57,103 bases of DNA from Pseudoselenomonas ruminantium (GTDB lineage: Bacteria > Bacillota > Negativicutes > Selenomonadales > Selenomonadaceae): the NCBI GenBank assembly GCA_902780915.1, contig CACZHK010000030.1, positions 1 through 57,103 of the forward strand, given 5' to 3'. Made by a program: the position numbers and the translations under genes. The notes beneath the pieces were generated by a model, which saw only the letters and a list, made by a program, of their open reading frames with translations, made no database searches and was not told the origin of the DNA. Positions within the stretch are counted from its first letter, which is position 1, and each line of letters begins with the position of its first letter. Of this stretch, positions 48,151-56,752 are shown piece by piece.

Positions 48151-50291
48151 AGCCGGGCATAAGGAAAAGGCTGTTCCTGCTCATGCTGTCCGGCAGCGCC
48201 CTCAGCTTCCTGTTTCTGGGGCTGCCTGTCCTGTATGGCATCTATGATCTGCAGACCATCGTGGGTCAGAAGGAAGAGGCCATTTCGCGAGAAATTTCCT
48301 ACTACACCACTGACTTTGCCAAGGAACAAGCCCAGGAGCAGATGGAGAGCGAAGCTGAGATCCATGCCGGCATCATGGCTTATGAGGCAGAGCAGGTGCA
48401 GTCGGATGTGACGTATTTCGCCGAAGAAGTGAAGGAAATCCTCGATTCTCCTGAGCAATATCCCTCTCTGAATTTACCAAATGCTACTTATGAAGCTGTT
48501 CCTGCGGGAACAGCTTATGTCCATTTCAGCCCGGAACTGGCAAGCAAGGGACTGACGCCGGAACTTGAGCGGGAGATTCGCGCCGTATCCAATCTGGCCA
48601 CCACCATGGTCAGCCTGAGCCATTATTATAAGTGTGTGTTTGTAGGCTCAAAGCATGGTTATATGATCCGCGTGGATGAGAAGGGCGAGCCGGGAACCAT
48701 TTCACATCTCAGCCGGGAGCGCTGGCAGAAATATTATGATGCCAGGGACAGGGCCTGGTATCAGTGGGGGATGAAGCAGCAGACTGCGGCCTTCAGCAGT
48801 GTCTATGAGGGGACGGATGGCCATCCTGTCATTTCCTGTGTCATGCCTTATTATGATGGCGAGGGTGTGGCAGGGGTGCTGGGGGTGGACTGCGAGCCGG
48901 GGAATCTCCTGCCCCTTGAGCAGGAAGACAGCCTGGATTGCTTTGTGCTGGGCAGGGGAGGAGAAGTCTTGCTCTCTAATCTGCCTCAGAAACTTTCCGG
49001 CGACATCCCGGAGGGGAAGGACCTCAGGGAAAGTTCCATCACCAGCCTGGCCTTCGCCGCCCGCCGCATGGTGCAGGGCAACGTGGGCTATCGGAAGGTG
49101 AGGCTGCTGGATGAGGAATACTACCTTTCCTATGCCCCCGCGCCGAAGCTGAATTGGAGCGTGGGCACTTTGGTGGAGAAGAAAAAAGTGACCAAGGAAG
49201 CAGGGGAGGCCCAGTCCCGCATGCTGGGGCAGCTGGACGAGCTGCGCAGCTCCTTCCAGCGGCTTTTCGCTGCCCTCCTGCTGGCTGTGCTGGCTGTGCT
49301 GGCTGTGGCTGTGGCCTTGGTTTCCTATGGCAGTGCCCGGGCGTCGGATTTCTTCTGCCGCCCCTTGAGAAAGCTGATGGCGGCGGCAGGGGAAATCTCC
49401 CAGGGGAATTTTTCCTGCAAGGTGGATGTGCAGACGGGGGACGAACTGGAGCAGCTGGCCGCTTCCTTCAATGGCATGACAGACGAGCTGGAGCGCTATG
49501 AAAAGGAGATAGCAGGCACGGCCCGGGAGACTTCCAGGCTGGAGGCAGAACTGGCGGCGGCAGCCCATATCCAGGCCAGCCTCCTGCCGCTGCCGCTGCC
49601 TCCCCGGAAGGAATTTTGCATGGGGGCAGCCATGTATCCTGCCAAGGAAGTGGGGGGAGATTTCTACGACTTTTTCTATGTGGATGAGAAGCGGCTGGCA
49701 CTGATCATCGCCGATGTGTCGGACAAGGGCGTGTCTGCCGCCCTGTTCATGGCAGCAGCCAAGACTGTGCTGAAAAACTCGATTCTGTCAGGAGCCGGGG
49801 GCGGCACTCTGGCAGAGGCGGTGGCCCTGGCCAACGACCAGCTTTCAGCAGAGAATGAGGAGGGCCTGTTCGTGACGGTCTTTGCAGGTCTCCTGCACCT
49901 GGGCACGGGAAATTTTGAGTATGTCAACGGGGGGCACAATCCGCCCCTGCTGCTGCAGGGAGATACCCTGTCTTACCTGCCCCTGACCAAGAAAAGCACT
50001 GTCCTGGGCATGATGGAGGGCCTGCCCTTTGAAGAAAAAAGCATCTGCCTTGGCAAGGGTGATCGCCTGTTCCTTTATACGGATGGCGTGACGGAAGCCA
50101 TGGATGAAAAGGGACAGATGTTCACCAAGGAACGTCTGGAAAAGAAGCTGTCCCTGCTATCTTCCCGGGCAGAGCCGGGGGAAGTCCTGGAAAATGTGCT
50201 GCTGGAGGTAAAGCGCCATGCCGGGGCGGCAGAGCAGTCTGATGACATTACCATGCTGGCGCTGAAGTACGCCGGCGCAGCGGAAATTTAG
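48147..50291 (+). CDS. Membrane sensor with intact SpoIIE/PP2C phosphatase domain
   Basis: 714 aa, same architecture as the phosphatase at 45772: TM1 ~8-30, periplasmic dCache-like domain with DARDRAWYQWG, TM2 ~372-395, HAMP (~396-450), short coiled coil and a C-terminal SpoIIE domain. Here catalytic motifs are intact: EVGGDFYDFFYV (Asp505), IIADVSDKGVSAALFM, NGGHNPPLLL, LFLYTDGVTEAMD and SDDITMLAL. It would dephosphorylate the STAS antagonist in response to a periplasmic signal. Coupled (ATGA overlap) to the 78-aa peptide gene, which raises the possibility that the peptide is, or controls, its signal. Confidence 0.92.
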   Translation: MKPGIRKRLFLLMLSGSALSFLFLGLPVLYGIYDLQTIVGQKEEAISREISYYTTDFAKEQAQEQMESEAEIHAGIMAYEAEQVQSDVTYFAEEVKEILDSPEQYPSLNLPNATYEAVPAGTAYVHFSPELASKGLTPELEREIRAVSNLATTMVSLSHYYKCVFVGSKHGYMIRVDEKGEPGTISHLSRERWQKYYDARDRAWYQWGMKQQTAAFSSVYEGTDGHPVISCVMPYYDGEGVAGVLGVDCEPGNLLPLEQEDSLDCFVLGRGGEVLLSNLPQKLSGDIPEGKDLRESSITSLAFAARRMVQGNVGYRKVRLLDEEYYLSYAPAPKLNWSVGTLVEKKKVTKEAGEAQSRMLGQLDELRSSFQRLFAALLLAVLAVLAVAVALVSYGSARASDFFCRPLRKLMAAAGEISQGNFSCKVDVQTGDELEQLAASFNGMTDELERYEKEIAGTARETSRLEAELAAAAHIQASLLPLPLPPRKEFCMGAAMYPAKEVGGDFYDFFYVDEKRLALIIADVSDKGVSAALFMAAAKTVLKNSILSGAGGGTLAEAVALANDQLSAENEEGLFVTVFAGLLHLGTGNFEYVNGGHNPPLLLQGDTLSYLPLTKKSTVLGMMEGLPFEEKSICLGKGDRLFLYTDGVTEAMDEKGQMFTKERLEKKLSLLSSRAEPGEVLENVLLEVKRHAGAAEQSDDITMLALKYAGAAEI

Positions 50292-50383
50292 TATCCTTGC
50301 AAGGGATCGGTGCAGAACATGGTTTCGTGCAGAGATGGTTTTGCAGCGTGATCGTTGAGAAAATTTCCTAGGGGGGATGGCCT

Positions 50384-51793
50384 TTGAGGGAGGAAAGGAT
50401 AGACAGGGAACTGGAGGGCACTGCAGTCTTCCGGCCTTTGCAAAAAGCAACGGGGGTCAGGGCACAGCAGGAATTCCGCCTGAAGCCCACCCAGACTATT
50501 TTGCTGAGCTTCATGATGATGATTGCCATAGGTACGTTCCTTTTGATGCTGCCTGTGAGTTCTGCCAGGGGGACAAGCCTGCCCTTTATGGATGCGCTCT
50601 TTGTGTCCACCTCGGCTTCCTGCGTCACGGGGCTCACGGTGGTGGATGTGAAGAACGACCTGAGCTTTTTTGGCAAGTGCGTGATGATCTTGCTGATACA
50701 GGTGGGGGGCTTAGGGATCATGACCCTGGGCACCATGGCCGTACATGCCATGGGCTACCGCTTCCGCCTGAAGGAAAGCCTTACTTTGCAGGAATCCCTG
50801 GGCCAGAGTGGCAGGGCGGGGCTGTTTGAGCTGATACGCCGCATGATAAAATACACTCTGGTGGTGGAGGGGTTCTTTGCCCTGCTGCTGACGGTGCATT
50901 TCATCCCGGAGTTCGGCTTCGAGGCCATAGGCTATGGCATCTTCCATGCGGTGTCTGCCTTTTGCAATGCGGGGTTCGACCTCTTTGGCAATTATGACAG
51001 CCTGTGCAAGCGCCAGGACGATATTTTCCTGCTGACGGGAATTGCCCTGCCCATTGTCCTGGGAGGCATTGGCTTCACGGTCATGCACGATGTCATCCAC
51101 AGGAAGAAGTGGCGCAGGTTTTCCCTGCATACAAAAATAGTTCTCTCAGTCAACAGCGTCCTGATTGTCGGAGGAACCTTGCTTATCTTCGGGGTGGAAA
51201 GCAGCTACAATGGCGTATTGGTGGGCATGCCTCTGATCGAGCAGCTGGCCAATGCTGCTTTTATGTCCATTTCCTGCCGCACAGCGGGGTTCAACAGCTT
51301 CGATATCGCTGCGGCCACTCAGGTCACCAAGTTCACCATGATCATCCTCATGTTCATCGGGGCTTCGCCCCTGTCCACGGGGGGCGGCATCAAGAGCACT
51401 ACCATCTTTGTCCTGCTGCGCTCTGTGTGGGCGATTTTCCGCGGTGAGAACGAGGTCACTGTCTTTGGCAGGAGCATCGGCATCAGGGCGCGGAACCAGG
51501 CCTTTGCTGTTTTTACGGTGGGCACCATCTGGGTCGTGACCATGGGGGTCTTGCTGGCGATAGTTGACGGGGAGACCAATGATTTGGGCAGGGTGATTTT
51601 CGAGACCGTGTCCGCCTTCGGTACCGTGGGCATGGGCATCGGCATCACCCCGGAGTGGGATGAATGGGGCAAGGGCCTCTTGTGCCTCACCATGCTGCTG
51701 GGCAGGGTGGGCATCATGACTTTCCTGCTGTCCCTGATACAGCAGAAGCAGTCCGTCGTCAAGTATCCCAAGGAAGATATCATGCTTGGCTGA
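50384..51793 (+). CDS. ktrB: K+ uptake channel subunit (TrkH/KtrB family)
   Basis: 469-aa membrane protein with four M1-P-M2 repeats. The selectivity-filter loops are visible: SASCVTGLTVVD, SAFCNAGFDLF, SCRTAGFNSFD and SAFGTVGMGIG. TTG at 50384 is the likely start, with GGGGGG 9 nt upstream. Together with KtrA, encoded 29 nt downstream, it forms a cation-coupled K+ uptake system controlled by nucleotides. No c-di-AMP riboswitch was recognised in the short leader. Confidence 0.92.
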   Translation: MREERIDRELEGTAVFRPLQKATGVRAQQEFRLKPTQTILLSFMMMIAIGTFLLMLPVSSARGTSLPFMDALFVSTSASCVTGLTVVDVKNDLSFFGKCVMILLIQVGGLGIMTLGTMAVHAMGYRFRLKESLTLQESLGQSGRAGLFELIRRMIKYTLVVEGFFALLLTVHFIPEFGFEAIGYGIFHAVSAFCNAGFDLFGNYDSLCKRQDDIFLLTGIALPIVLGGIGFTVMHDVIHRKKWRRFSLHTKIVLSVNSVLIVGGTLLIFGVESSYNGVLVGMPLIEQLANAAFMSISCRTAGFNSFDIAAATQVTKFTMIILMFIGASPLSTGGGIKSTTIFVLLRSVWAIFRGENEVTVFGRSIGIRARNQAFAVFTVGTIWVVTMGVLLAIVDGETNDLGRVIFETVSAFGTVGMGIGITPEWDEWGKGLLCLTMLLGRVGIMTFLLSLIQQKQSVVKYPKEDIMLG

Positions 51794-51822
51794 GTTTTAC
51801 TGGTTAGAGGATGTGATGGAAG

Positions 51823-52479
51823 ATGGGAAGCAAGAAGCAGTTTGCCGTGCTGGGATTGGGCCGCTTTGGCCTCAGCGCCGCCAGGACTTTGGAAGAGATG
51901 GGAGTCGAGGTCCTGGGGGTGGACATGGATGTGAATCTGACTGAGAGCCTGACGGGCACCCTGTCCCAGGTGGTGAGCTTTGATATCCGCGATGCCAGAG
52001 GGTTTGACCAGGTGGGCATAGACCATTTTGATACGGTGATCATTGCCTTGAAAAATCTGGAAGCCAGCCTCATGGCCACCATGCTCTGCAAGGAGCGCAA
52101 TGTCCCGGAAATCGTGGTGAAGGCCATTGATGAGCGCCACGCAGAAATGGCCCGCAGACTGGGCGCCACCCAGGTGGTCTTCTCGGAGCGGGATATGGCC
52201 CGCCGCACGGTCATGCATCTGGTGAGCAAGAACGCAGTGGACTACATCGACCTGGCGGGCAGCATCAAAATCATCAGCATCATCGTGCCCGAGGCCCTGG
52301 TGGGCAAGAATCTCATCGAATCGAACCTGCGGGAGCGCTACAATATCGTGGTCATCGCTATACGTCACGGGGCTGAGACCATGGTCACCCCTTCGCCCTC
52401 CTACTGCTTTGCCGAAGGTGACAATCTCTTCATCATCGGCACTGAGCAGTCATTGGCGGAGTTTGAACGGAGTTTTTGA
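51823..52479 (+). CDS. ktrA: K+ uptake regulatory subunit (KtrA/TrkA family)
   Basis: 218-aa cytoplasmic RCK protein. TrkA-N Rossmann domain with VLGLGRFGLSAARTLEEMG and acidic VDMD, then a TrkA-C domain (~140-218: IISIIVPEALVGKNLIESNL). It gates KtrB in response to ATP/ADP or NAD(H), and the C domain may bind c-di-AMP. Co-transcribed with ktrB. Confidence 0.93.
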   Translation: MGSKKQFAVLGLGRFGLSAARTLEEMGVEVLGVDMDVNLTESLTGTLSQVVSFDIRDARGFDQVGIDHFDTVIIALKNLEASLMATMLCKERNVPEIVVKAIDERHAEMARRLGATQVVFSERDMARRTVMHLVSKNAVDYIDLAGSIKIISIIVPEALVGKNLIESNLRERYNIVVIAIRHGAETMVTPSPSYCFAEGDNLFIIGTEQSLAEFERSF

Positions 52480-52539
52480 GAGATGCGGGAAGGGGAACCT
52501 TCCTGCATACATAATACATTGAAGTTTCAAAAAATTCCC

Positions 52540-52568
52540 TTGACTTTTCTCCCGGAAAAAGGTATCAT
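52540..52568 (+). promoter_or_regulatory. Promoter of the structured RNA
   Basis: TTGACT (52540-52545), 17-bp spacer, TATCAT (52563-52568). It lies between ktrA and the RNA candidate. Confidence 0.8.
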
Positions 52569-52574
52569 AGAGGT

Positions 52575-52740
52575 AAGCCGAAAGAGGTGAGGTGTTCCAC
52601 CTCAGCTGGCCAGCCGACATGTAAATCTAACTGGGAGGGGAGTCCGATGGGCTAGTCAGGCCATAGGGCAAATGCAAAATGAATAGTCATAGCGTATGGT
52701 AACCGCCTGAGGTGACGAGAAAGCCTGGGCGGTTATTTTA
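52575..52740 (+). ncRNA. Structured RNA of unknown family (sRNA or potA leader)
   Basis: A ~165-nt non-coding segment with its own promoter and a terminator-like 3' end. It contains TGAGGTG-TTC-CACCTCA (7-bp hairpin), the palindrome GCTGGCCAGC, a purine-rich block GGGAGGGGAGTCCGATGGGC, and a final hairpin AACCGCC...GGCGGTT (52701-52734) with an inner AGG/CCT pair followed by TATTTTATT. No ORF with a ribosome site is present. I compared it by memory with common riboswitches (lysine, SAM, glycine, cobalamin, M-box, guanidine, c-di-GMP, c-di-AMP, T-box) and recognised none. Being 108 nt before potA, it may be a regulator of polyamine uptake. Confidence 0.55.
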
Positions 52741-52847
52741 TTGTCAAGATTTCCCTCCGAAAAGCATCTAAAATATCGTTTTTCCGCGAGTTTTATGGTA
52801 TCATAGCAAGGATAGTATTAGCTATGGATGAAGGAAAGGGCCGATAA

Positions 52848-53918
52848 ATGCACAAAGAGCTTCTGCGCCTTGAGCGCATAAATAAATCCTATGACGGACG
52901 GAAGATTTTGGAGGACTTGGACCTCACTATCCATGAGAATGAATTTGTAACCCTGCTGGGGCCCTCGGGCTGCGGCAAGACCACTATCCTGCGGCTGATA
53001 GGCGGCTTTGAGAGGCCGGACAGCGGGAAAATCTGGTTTGACGGGCAGGACATCACGAGCCTGCAGCCTGAGAAGCGTCAGGTGAATACGGTTTTCCAGA
53101 AGTATTCTCTCTTTTCCCACATGGATGTAGCGGAAAATATCGCCTTTGGCCTGAAGCTCAAGGGCAAGGGCAGGAACTACATCAGGGATAAGATAAAATA
53201 CGCCCTGAAACTGGTGAACCTGGACGGCTATGAACACGCCCAGGTCACCCAGATGTCCGGGGGGCAGCAGCAGCGCATTGCCATCGCCAGGGCCATAGTC
53301 AATGAGCCCAAAGTGCTGCTCCTGGACGAGCCTCTGTCCGCTTTGGACTTGAAGCTCAGACAGAATATGCAGCGGGAATTGGTGAAGATCAAGCGGGAAT
53401 TGGGCATCACCTTCGTCTTTGTCACCCATGACCAGGAGGAGGCTCTCTCCATGTCCGATACGGTAGTGGTCATGAATCAGGGCTGGATCCAGCAGATCGG
53501 CACCCCGGAGAATGTGTACAATGAGCCGGAGAATGCTTTCGTGGCTGATTTCATCGGCGACAGCAACATCATTGATGGCATCATGATCAAGGACAAGCTG
53601 GTGCATATCCTGGGCAGGGATATTCCCTGCATCAACACGGGCTTCGGTGAGGAAGTGCCTGTGGATGTGCAGATCCGTCCGGAGGACATTCAGATCTGCG
53701 CTCCGGCACAGGGGCAATTCCAAGGCATCATCAAACAGGTGGTCTTCAAAGGCACAGTGTATGACATCACCGTTCAGGCTGCGGGCTTTGAATGGCTGGT
53801 GCAGACTATCACGGGCCACGAGCAGGGCAGCGAGGTGGGGCTGCGCCTGGCTCCTGCCAATATCCAGATCATGGCTAAGCCCGCCTCAGAGGATGAGGAG
53901 GCCGTGAGCAATGAATGA
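52848..53918 (+). CDS. potA: Spermidine/putrescine ABC transporter ATPase
   Basis: 356-aa ABC ATPase. Walker A GPSGCGKTT, Q-loop TVFQKYSLFSHM, signature QMSGGQQQRIAIARAI, Walker B VLLLDEPLSALD, H-loop FVTHDQEEALSMSD, and a C-terminal TOBE domain (~270-350). Length and domain order fit PotA. Drives polyamine import through PotBC. Polyamines matter in Selenomonas-type cells, where cadaverine or putrescine is bound to peptidoglycan (known for the group). First gene of a four-gene operon with overlapping ends. Confidence 0.94.
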   Translation: MHKELLRLERINKSYDGRKILEDLDLTIHENEFVTLLGPSGCGKTTILRLIGGFERPDSGKIWFDGQDITSLQPEKRQVNTVFQKYSLFSHMDVAENIAFGLKLKGKGRNYIRDKIKYALKLVNLDGYEHAQVTQMSGGQQQRIAIARAIVNEPKVLLLDEPLSALDLKLRQNMQRELVKIKRELGITFVFVTHDQEEALSMSDTVVVMNQGWIQQIGTPENVYNEPENAFVADFIGDSNIIDGIMIKDKLVHILGRDIPCINTGFGEEVPVDVQIRPEDIQICAPAQGQFQGIIKQVVFKGTVYDITVQAAGFEWLVQTITGHEQGSEVGLRLAPANIQIMAKPASEDEEAVSNE

Positions 53919-54756
53919 GCGCATCACGGCACAGATTTCCAGCCACCGCTTCCTGGCCCTGCCTTTCGCTCTCTGGGCGGTGCTCTTTATTGTGCTGCCC
54001 CTGTTTTTCGTGCTGGGCACGGGGCTGACGAATGAAGCGGGGGATGTTACTCTTGCCAATCTGCTGACGGTGCTCCAGAGCGAGTACCTGAGAGCACTGG
54101 GCCTTTCTGTGGAGCTGGCTCTCGCCAGCACTTTCATCTGCCTTTTGCTGGCCTATCCTCTCTGCCTGATACTCAGGGAGAAAAGGGAGAGCCGGGGGCT
54201 GCTGGTGTTCCTGCTGTTCCTGCTGCCCCTCTGGATGAATTCTTTGCTCACTACCATGGCCTGGCAGACTATCCTGGAAAAGCACGGCCTCATCAATATG
54301 TTCTTGTCTTATCTGGGGCTGCCAGCGGTGCATCTCATCAATACTCCTGCTGCCATCATCATTGGCATGGTCTACAATTTCCTGCCCTATATGGTGCTGC
54401 CCCTCTATGTGAGCCTCAGCCGCATTGATGAGAGCATCGTGGAGGCCGCCAGGGACCTGGGGGCCAATTTCTGGCAGACCTTGCGCCATGTGCTGCTGCC
54501 TCTGTCCCTGCCTGGGATTGTCAGCGGCTGCACCATGGTCTTCATCCCTGCTCTCACCACCTTCGTCATCAGCGCCCTTCTGGGGGGCAACAAGGTGCTT
54601 TTGGTGGGCAACATCATCGAGCAGGAGTTCACTGCTGCCTATGACTGGCAGCTGGGCAGCGCCCTGTCCATGGTGCTCATGGTCTTCATCATCCTGAACA
54701 TTCTCCTTGAGGCCTTTGCTGATAGTGGGGAACAGAGAAAGAAGGGGAGGCCGTGA
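53911..54756 (+). CDS. potB: Spermidine/putrescine ABC transporter permease PotB
   Basis: 281 aa, six membrane helices. The EAA loop (EAARDLGANFWQTLRHVLLP) that docks on PotA is clear. Overlaps potA by 8 nt and potC by 1 nt. Confidence 0.94.
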   Translation: MNERITAQISSHRFLALPFALWAVLFIVLPLFFVLGTGLTNEAGDVTLANLLTVLQSEYLRALGLSVELALASTFICLLLAYPLCLILREKRESRGLLVFLLFLLPLWMNSLLTTMAWQTILEKHGLINMFLSYLGLPAVHLINTPAAIIIGMVYNFLPYMVLPLYVSLSRIDESIVEAARDLGANFWQTLRHVLLPLSLPGIVSGCTMVFIPALTTFVISALLGGNKVLLVGNIIEQEFTAAYDWQLGSALSMVLMVFIILNILLEAFADSGEQRKKGRP

Positions 54757-55556
54757 TGGAAAAACTCAAGCAAAGTTATTTGGGAGCCATCGTGCTCTTC
54801 CTCTACGCGCCCATCCTGGTGCTCATCGCCCAGTCCTTCAATGCCAGCCGCTATCGCGGCCAGTGGACGGGCTTCACCTGGGAATGGTATGGAAGGCTCA
54901 TGGAAAATGAGGAAATCATCGCCGCTTTCACCAATACCCTGACCATAGGCGTGACTTCGGCGGTTTTCGCCACCATGCTGGCCTTGGTGACGGCCCTGGG
55001 CATGCGGCAGATGGGCAGCCGGGGCAGGATGCTCTTCCGGAGCCTTGCCAATGTGCCCCTGCTCAATGCGGATATTGTCACAGGCATTTCTCTGATGCTG
55101 CTTTTCCTGGGGCTGGGGCTGCGTCTGGGTTATGACACTATCCTTTTGGCTCATATCGTCATCAGCCTGCCCTATGCTATGCTCTGCATCCTGCCACAGG
55201 TGCTCACCATGGACGATGTATGCTACGAGGCGGCCAGAGATCTGGGGGCTACGCCTTTCACGGCTTTCCGCAAGGTCATTTTGCCTGAGCTGTTGCCGGG
55301 CATCCTGGCGGCCTTTCTCCTGTCTTTTGCCATGAGCGCCGATGATTTCATCGTCACTTATTTCACCAAGGGGGCAGGCATCGAGACCCTCACCACGGAA
55401 ATCTATTCTGAGCTGAAGCTGGGAGTGCATCCAGAGATGTATGCCCTCAGCGCCCTGTTCTTCTGCGGGGTGCTGGTTTTCTCCGCGCTGCTCATGGTCA
55501 ATTACAAGGTCATCCGCCGCTACCGCGAGGCGGGCAGAAGGGGGGCGGCAGCATGA
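54756..55556 (+). CDS. potC: Spermidine/putrescine ABC transporter permease PotC
   Basis: 266 aa, six helices, EAA loop EAARDLGATPFTAFRKVILP. ATG 54756 overlaps the potB stop (TGATG) with GGGGAGG upstream; the in-frame GTG at 54753 is less likely. PotB and PotC form the heterodimeric channel. Confidence 0.94.
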   Translation: MEKLKQSYLGAIVLFLYAPILVLIAQSFNASRYRGQWTGFTWEWYGRLMENEEIIAAFTNTLTIGVTSAVFATMLALVTALGMRQMGSRGRMLFRSLANVPLLNADIVTGISLMLLFLGLGLRLGYDTILLAHIVISLPYAMLCILPQVLTMDDVCYEAARDLGATPFTAFRKVILPELLPGILAAFLLSFAMSADDFIVTYFTKGAGIETLTTEIYSELKLGVHPEMYALSALFFCGVLVFSALLMVNYKVIRRYREAGRRGAAA

Positions 55557-56632
55557 AAATGGAGCTGAGATATTTTCTGTCCTTGCTGGTTTTGCTCCTG
55601 CCTTTCACTCTGGCCGGCTGCGATATGTTTGCCCAGGAGGAGGACGAGGGGGAGGATATTCTCTATGTCTACAGCTGGGGCGACTACATCAGCGAGGAGG
55701 TGCTGGAGCAGTTCGAGGAGGAGACGGGCATCCATGTAGTGCTGGATGAGTATGATACCAACGAAAGCATGTATCCCCGCATTGCCGAAGGAGCTGAGGC
55801 CTATGATGTGCTCTGCCCCTCCGACTACATGATTGACAGGCTCATAGGCAAGGGGCTGCTGCAGCCCTTGGATTTCGACAAGCTGCCTGAGGCCAGGAAG
55901 AACATCGACCCGGATTTCTTCCTCCAGGCCAGGGCCTTTGACTGGGATGGCAAGTATACAGTGCCCTACTGCTGGGGCACTGTGGGCATCATGTACAATA
56001 CGAAGCTGGTGGATGAGCCGGTGGAAAGCTGGTCGATCCTCTGGCGGGAGAAGTACCGGGACAATATCCTCATGCAGGATTCTGCCCGTGATGCCATCAT
56101 GATTCCCCTCAAGCTGATGGGCAGGTCTATGAATACCACCAAGCCTGAGTATCTGATGGCGGCCAGGGATATGCTGGTGGCTCAGAAATCCCTGGTGCAG
56201 GCCTACGGCGTGGATGACATCCGGGATAAGCTCAGCAGCGGCGAGGCGGCTCTCGGGGTCATCTATTCCGGCGAGGCCATCAGGCTCATGAAGTCCAATC
56301 CTGACCTGAAGTTCCAGCCCGCCCCCGAGGAGGGCACCAATGTCTGGATTGACGGCTGGGTGATACCGAAAAACGCCCGCCATGTGGACAATGCCCACAA
56401 GTTCATAGACTATATGTGCCGCCCGGACATAGCCGCGGAAAATTTCCGTTCCCTGGGCTATTCTACTCCCAACACAGCCGTAAGGGCGCAGGTGGAGGAA
56501 GAATTGGGGGACATGGTGGAATTGGCCTTTCCGCCGGAAAAAGTCTACAAAAACCAGGAGTCCTACAGCTACCTGGGTGAGGAATTGGACAAGCTCTATA
56601 CTAAGCTGTGGCTGCAGGTGAAGGTGTCGTGA
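55553..56632 (+). CDS. potD: Spermidine/putrescine-binding lipoprotein PotD
   Basis: 359-aa substrate-binding protein. A signal peptide ends in the lipobox LAGC (Cys about residue 22), so it is a lipoprotein rather than a free periplasmic protein as in E. coli. The mature part begins ILYVYSWGDYISEEVLEQFE, typical of PotD/PotF, and contains YDVLCPSDYMIDRLI and VPYCWGTVGIMYNT around the polyamine site. Overlaps potC (ATGA). Ends before a bidirectional terminator. Confidence 0.94.
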   Translation: MKMELRYFLSLLVLLLPFTLAGCDMFAQEEDEGEDILYVYSWGDYISEEVLEQFEEETGIHVVLDEYDTNESMYPRIAEGAEAYDVLCPSDYMIDRLIGKGLLQPLDFDKLPEARKNIDPDFFLQARAFDWDGKYTVPYCWGTVGIMYNTKLVDEPVESWSILWREKYRDNILMQDSARDAIMIPLKLMGRSMNTTKPEYLMAARDMLVAQKSLVQAYGVDDIRDKLSSGEAALGVIYSGEAIRLMKSNPDLKFQPAPEEGTNVWIDGWVIPKNARHVDNAHKFIDYMCRPDIAAENFRSLGYSTPNTAVRAQVEEELGDMVELAFPPEKVYKNQESYSYLGEELDKLYTKLWLQVKVS

Positions 56633-56707
56633 GGCAGCCAAAACAGACCATGGCAAGAAACATAGGCAGGTTGATGGAAAATCCGAGGGATGAACAACGG
56701 ATGGTAC

Positions 56708-56752
56708 AAAAAAAGGGAACGCACGCAGCTGTGACGCGGGCGTTCCCTTTTT
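56708..56752. terminator. Bidirectional terminator after potABCD
   Basis: Stem AAAAGGGAACGC/GCGTTCCCTTTT with a 17-nt loop, T-runs on both strands, between convergent potD and the partial AAA/nuclease gene. Confidence 0.92.

Noticed and set aside
50292..50383. Possible c-di-AMP riboswitch before ktrB
   Set aside because: The 92-nt gap is too short and lacks the conserved ydaO-type blocks.
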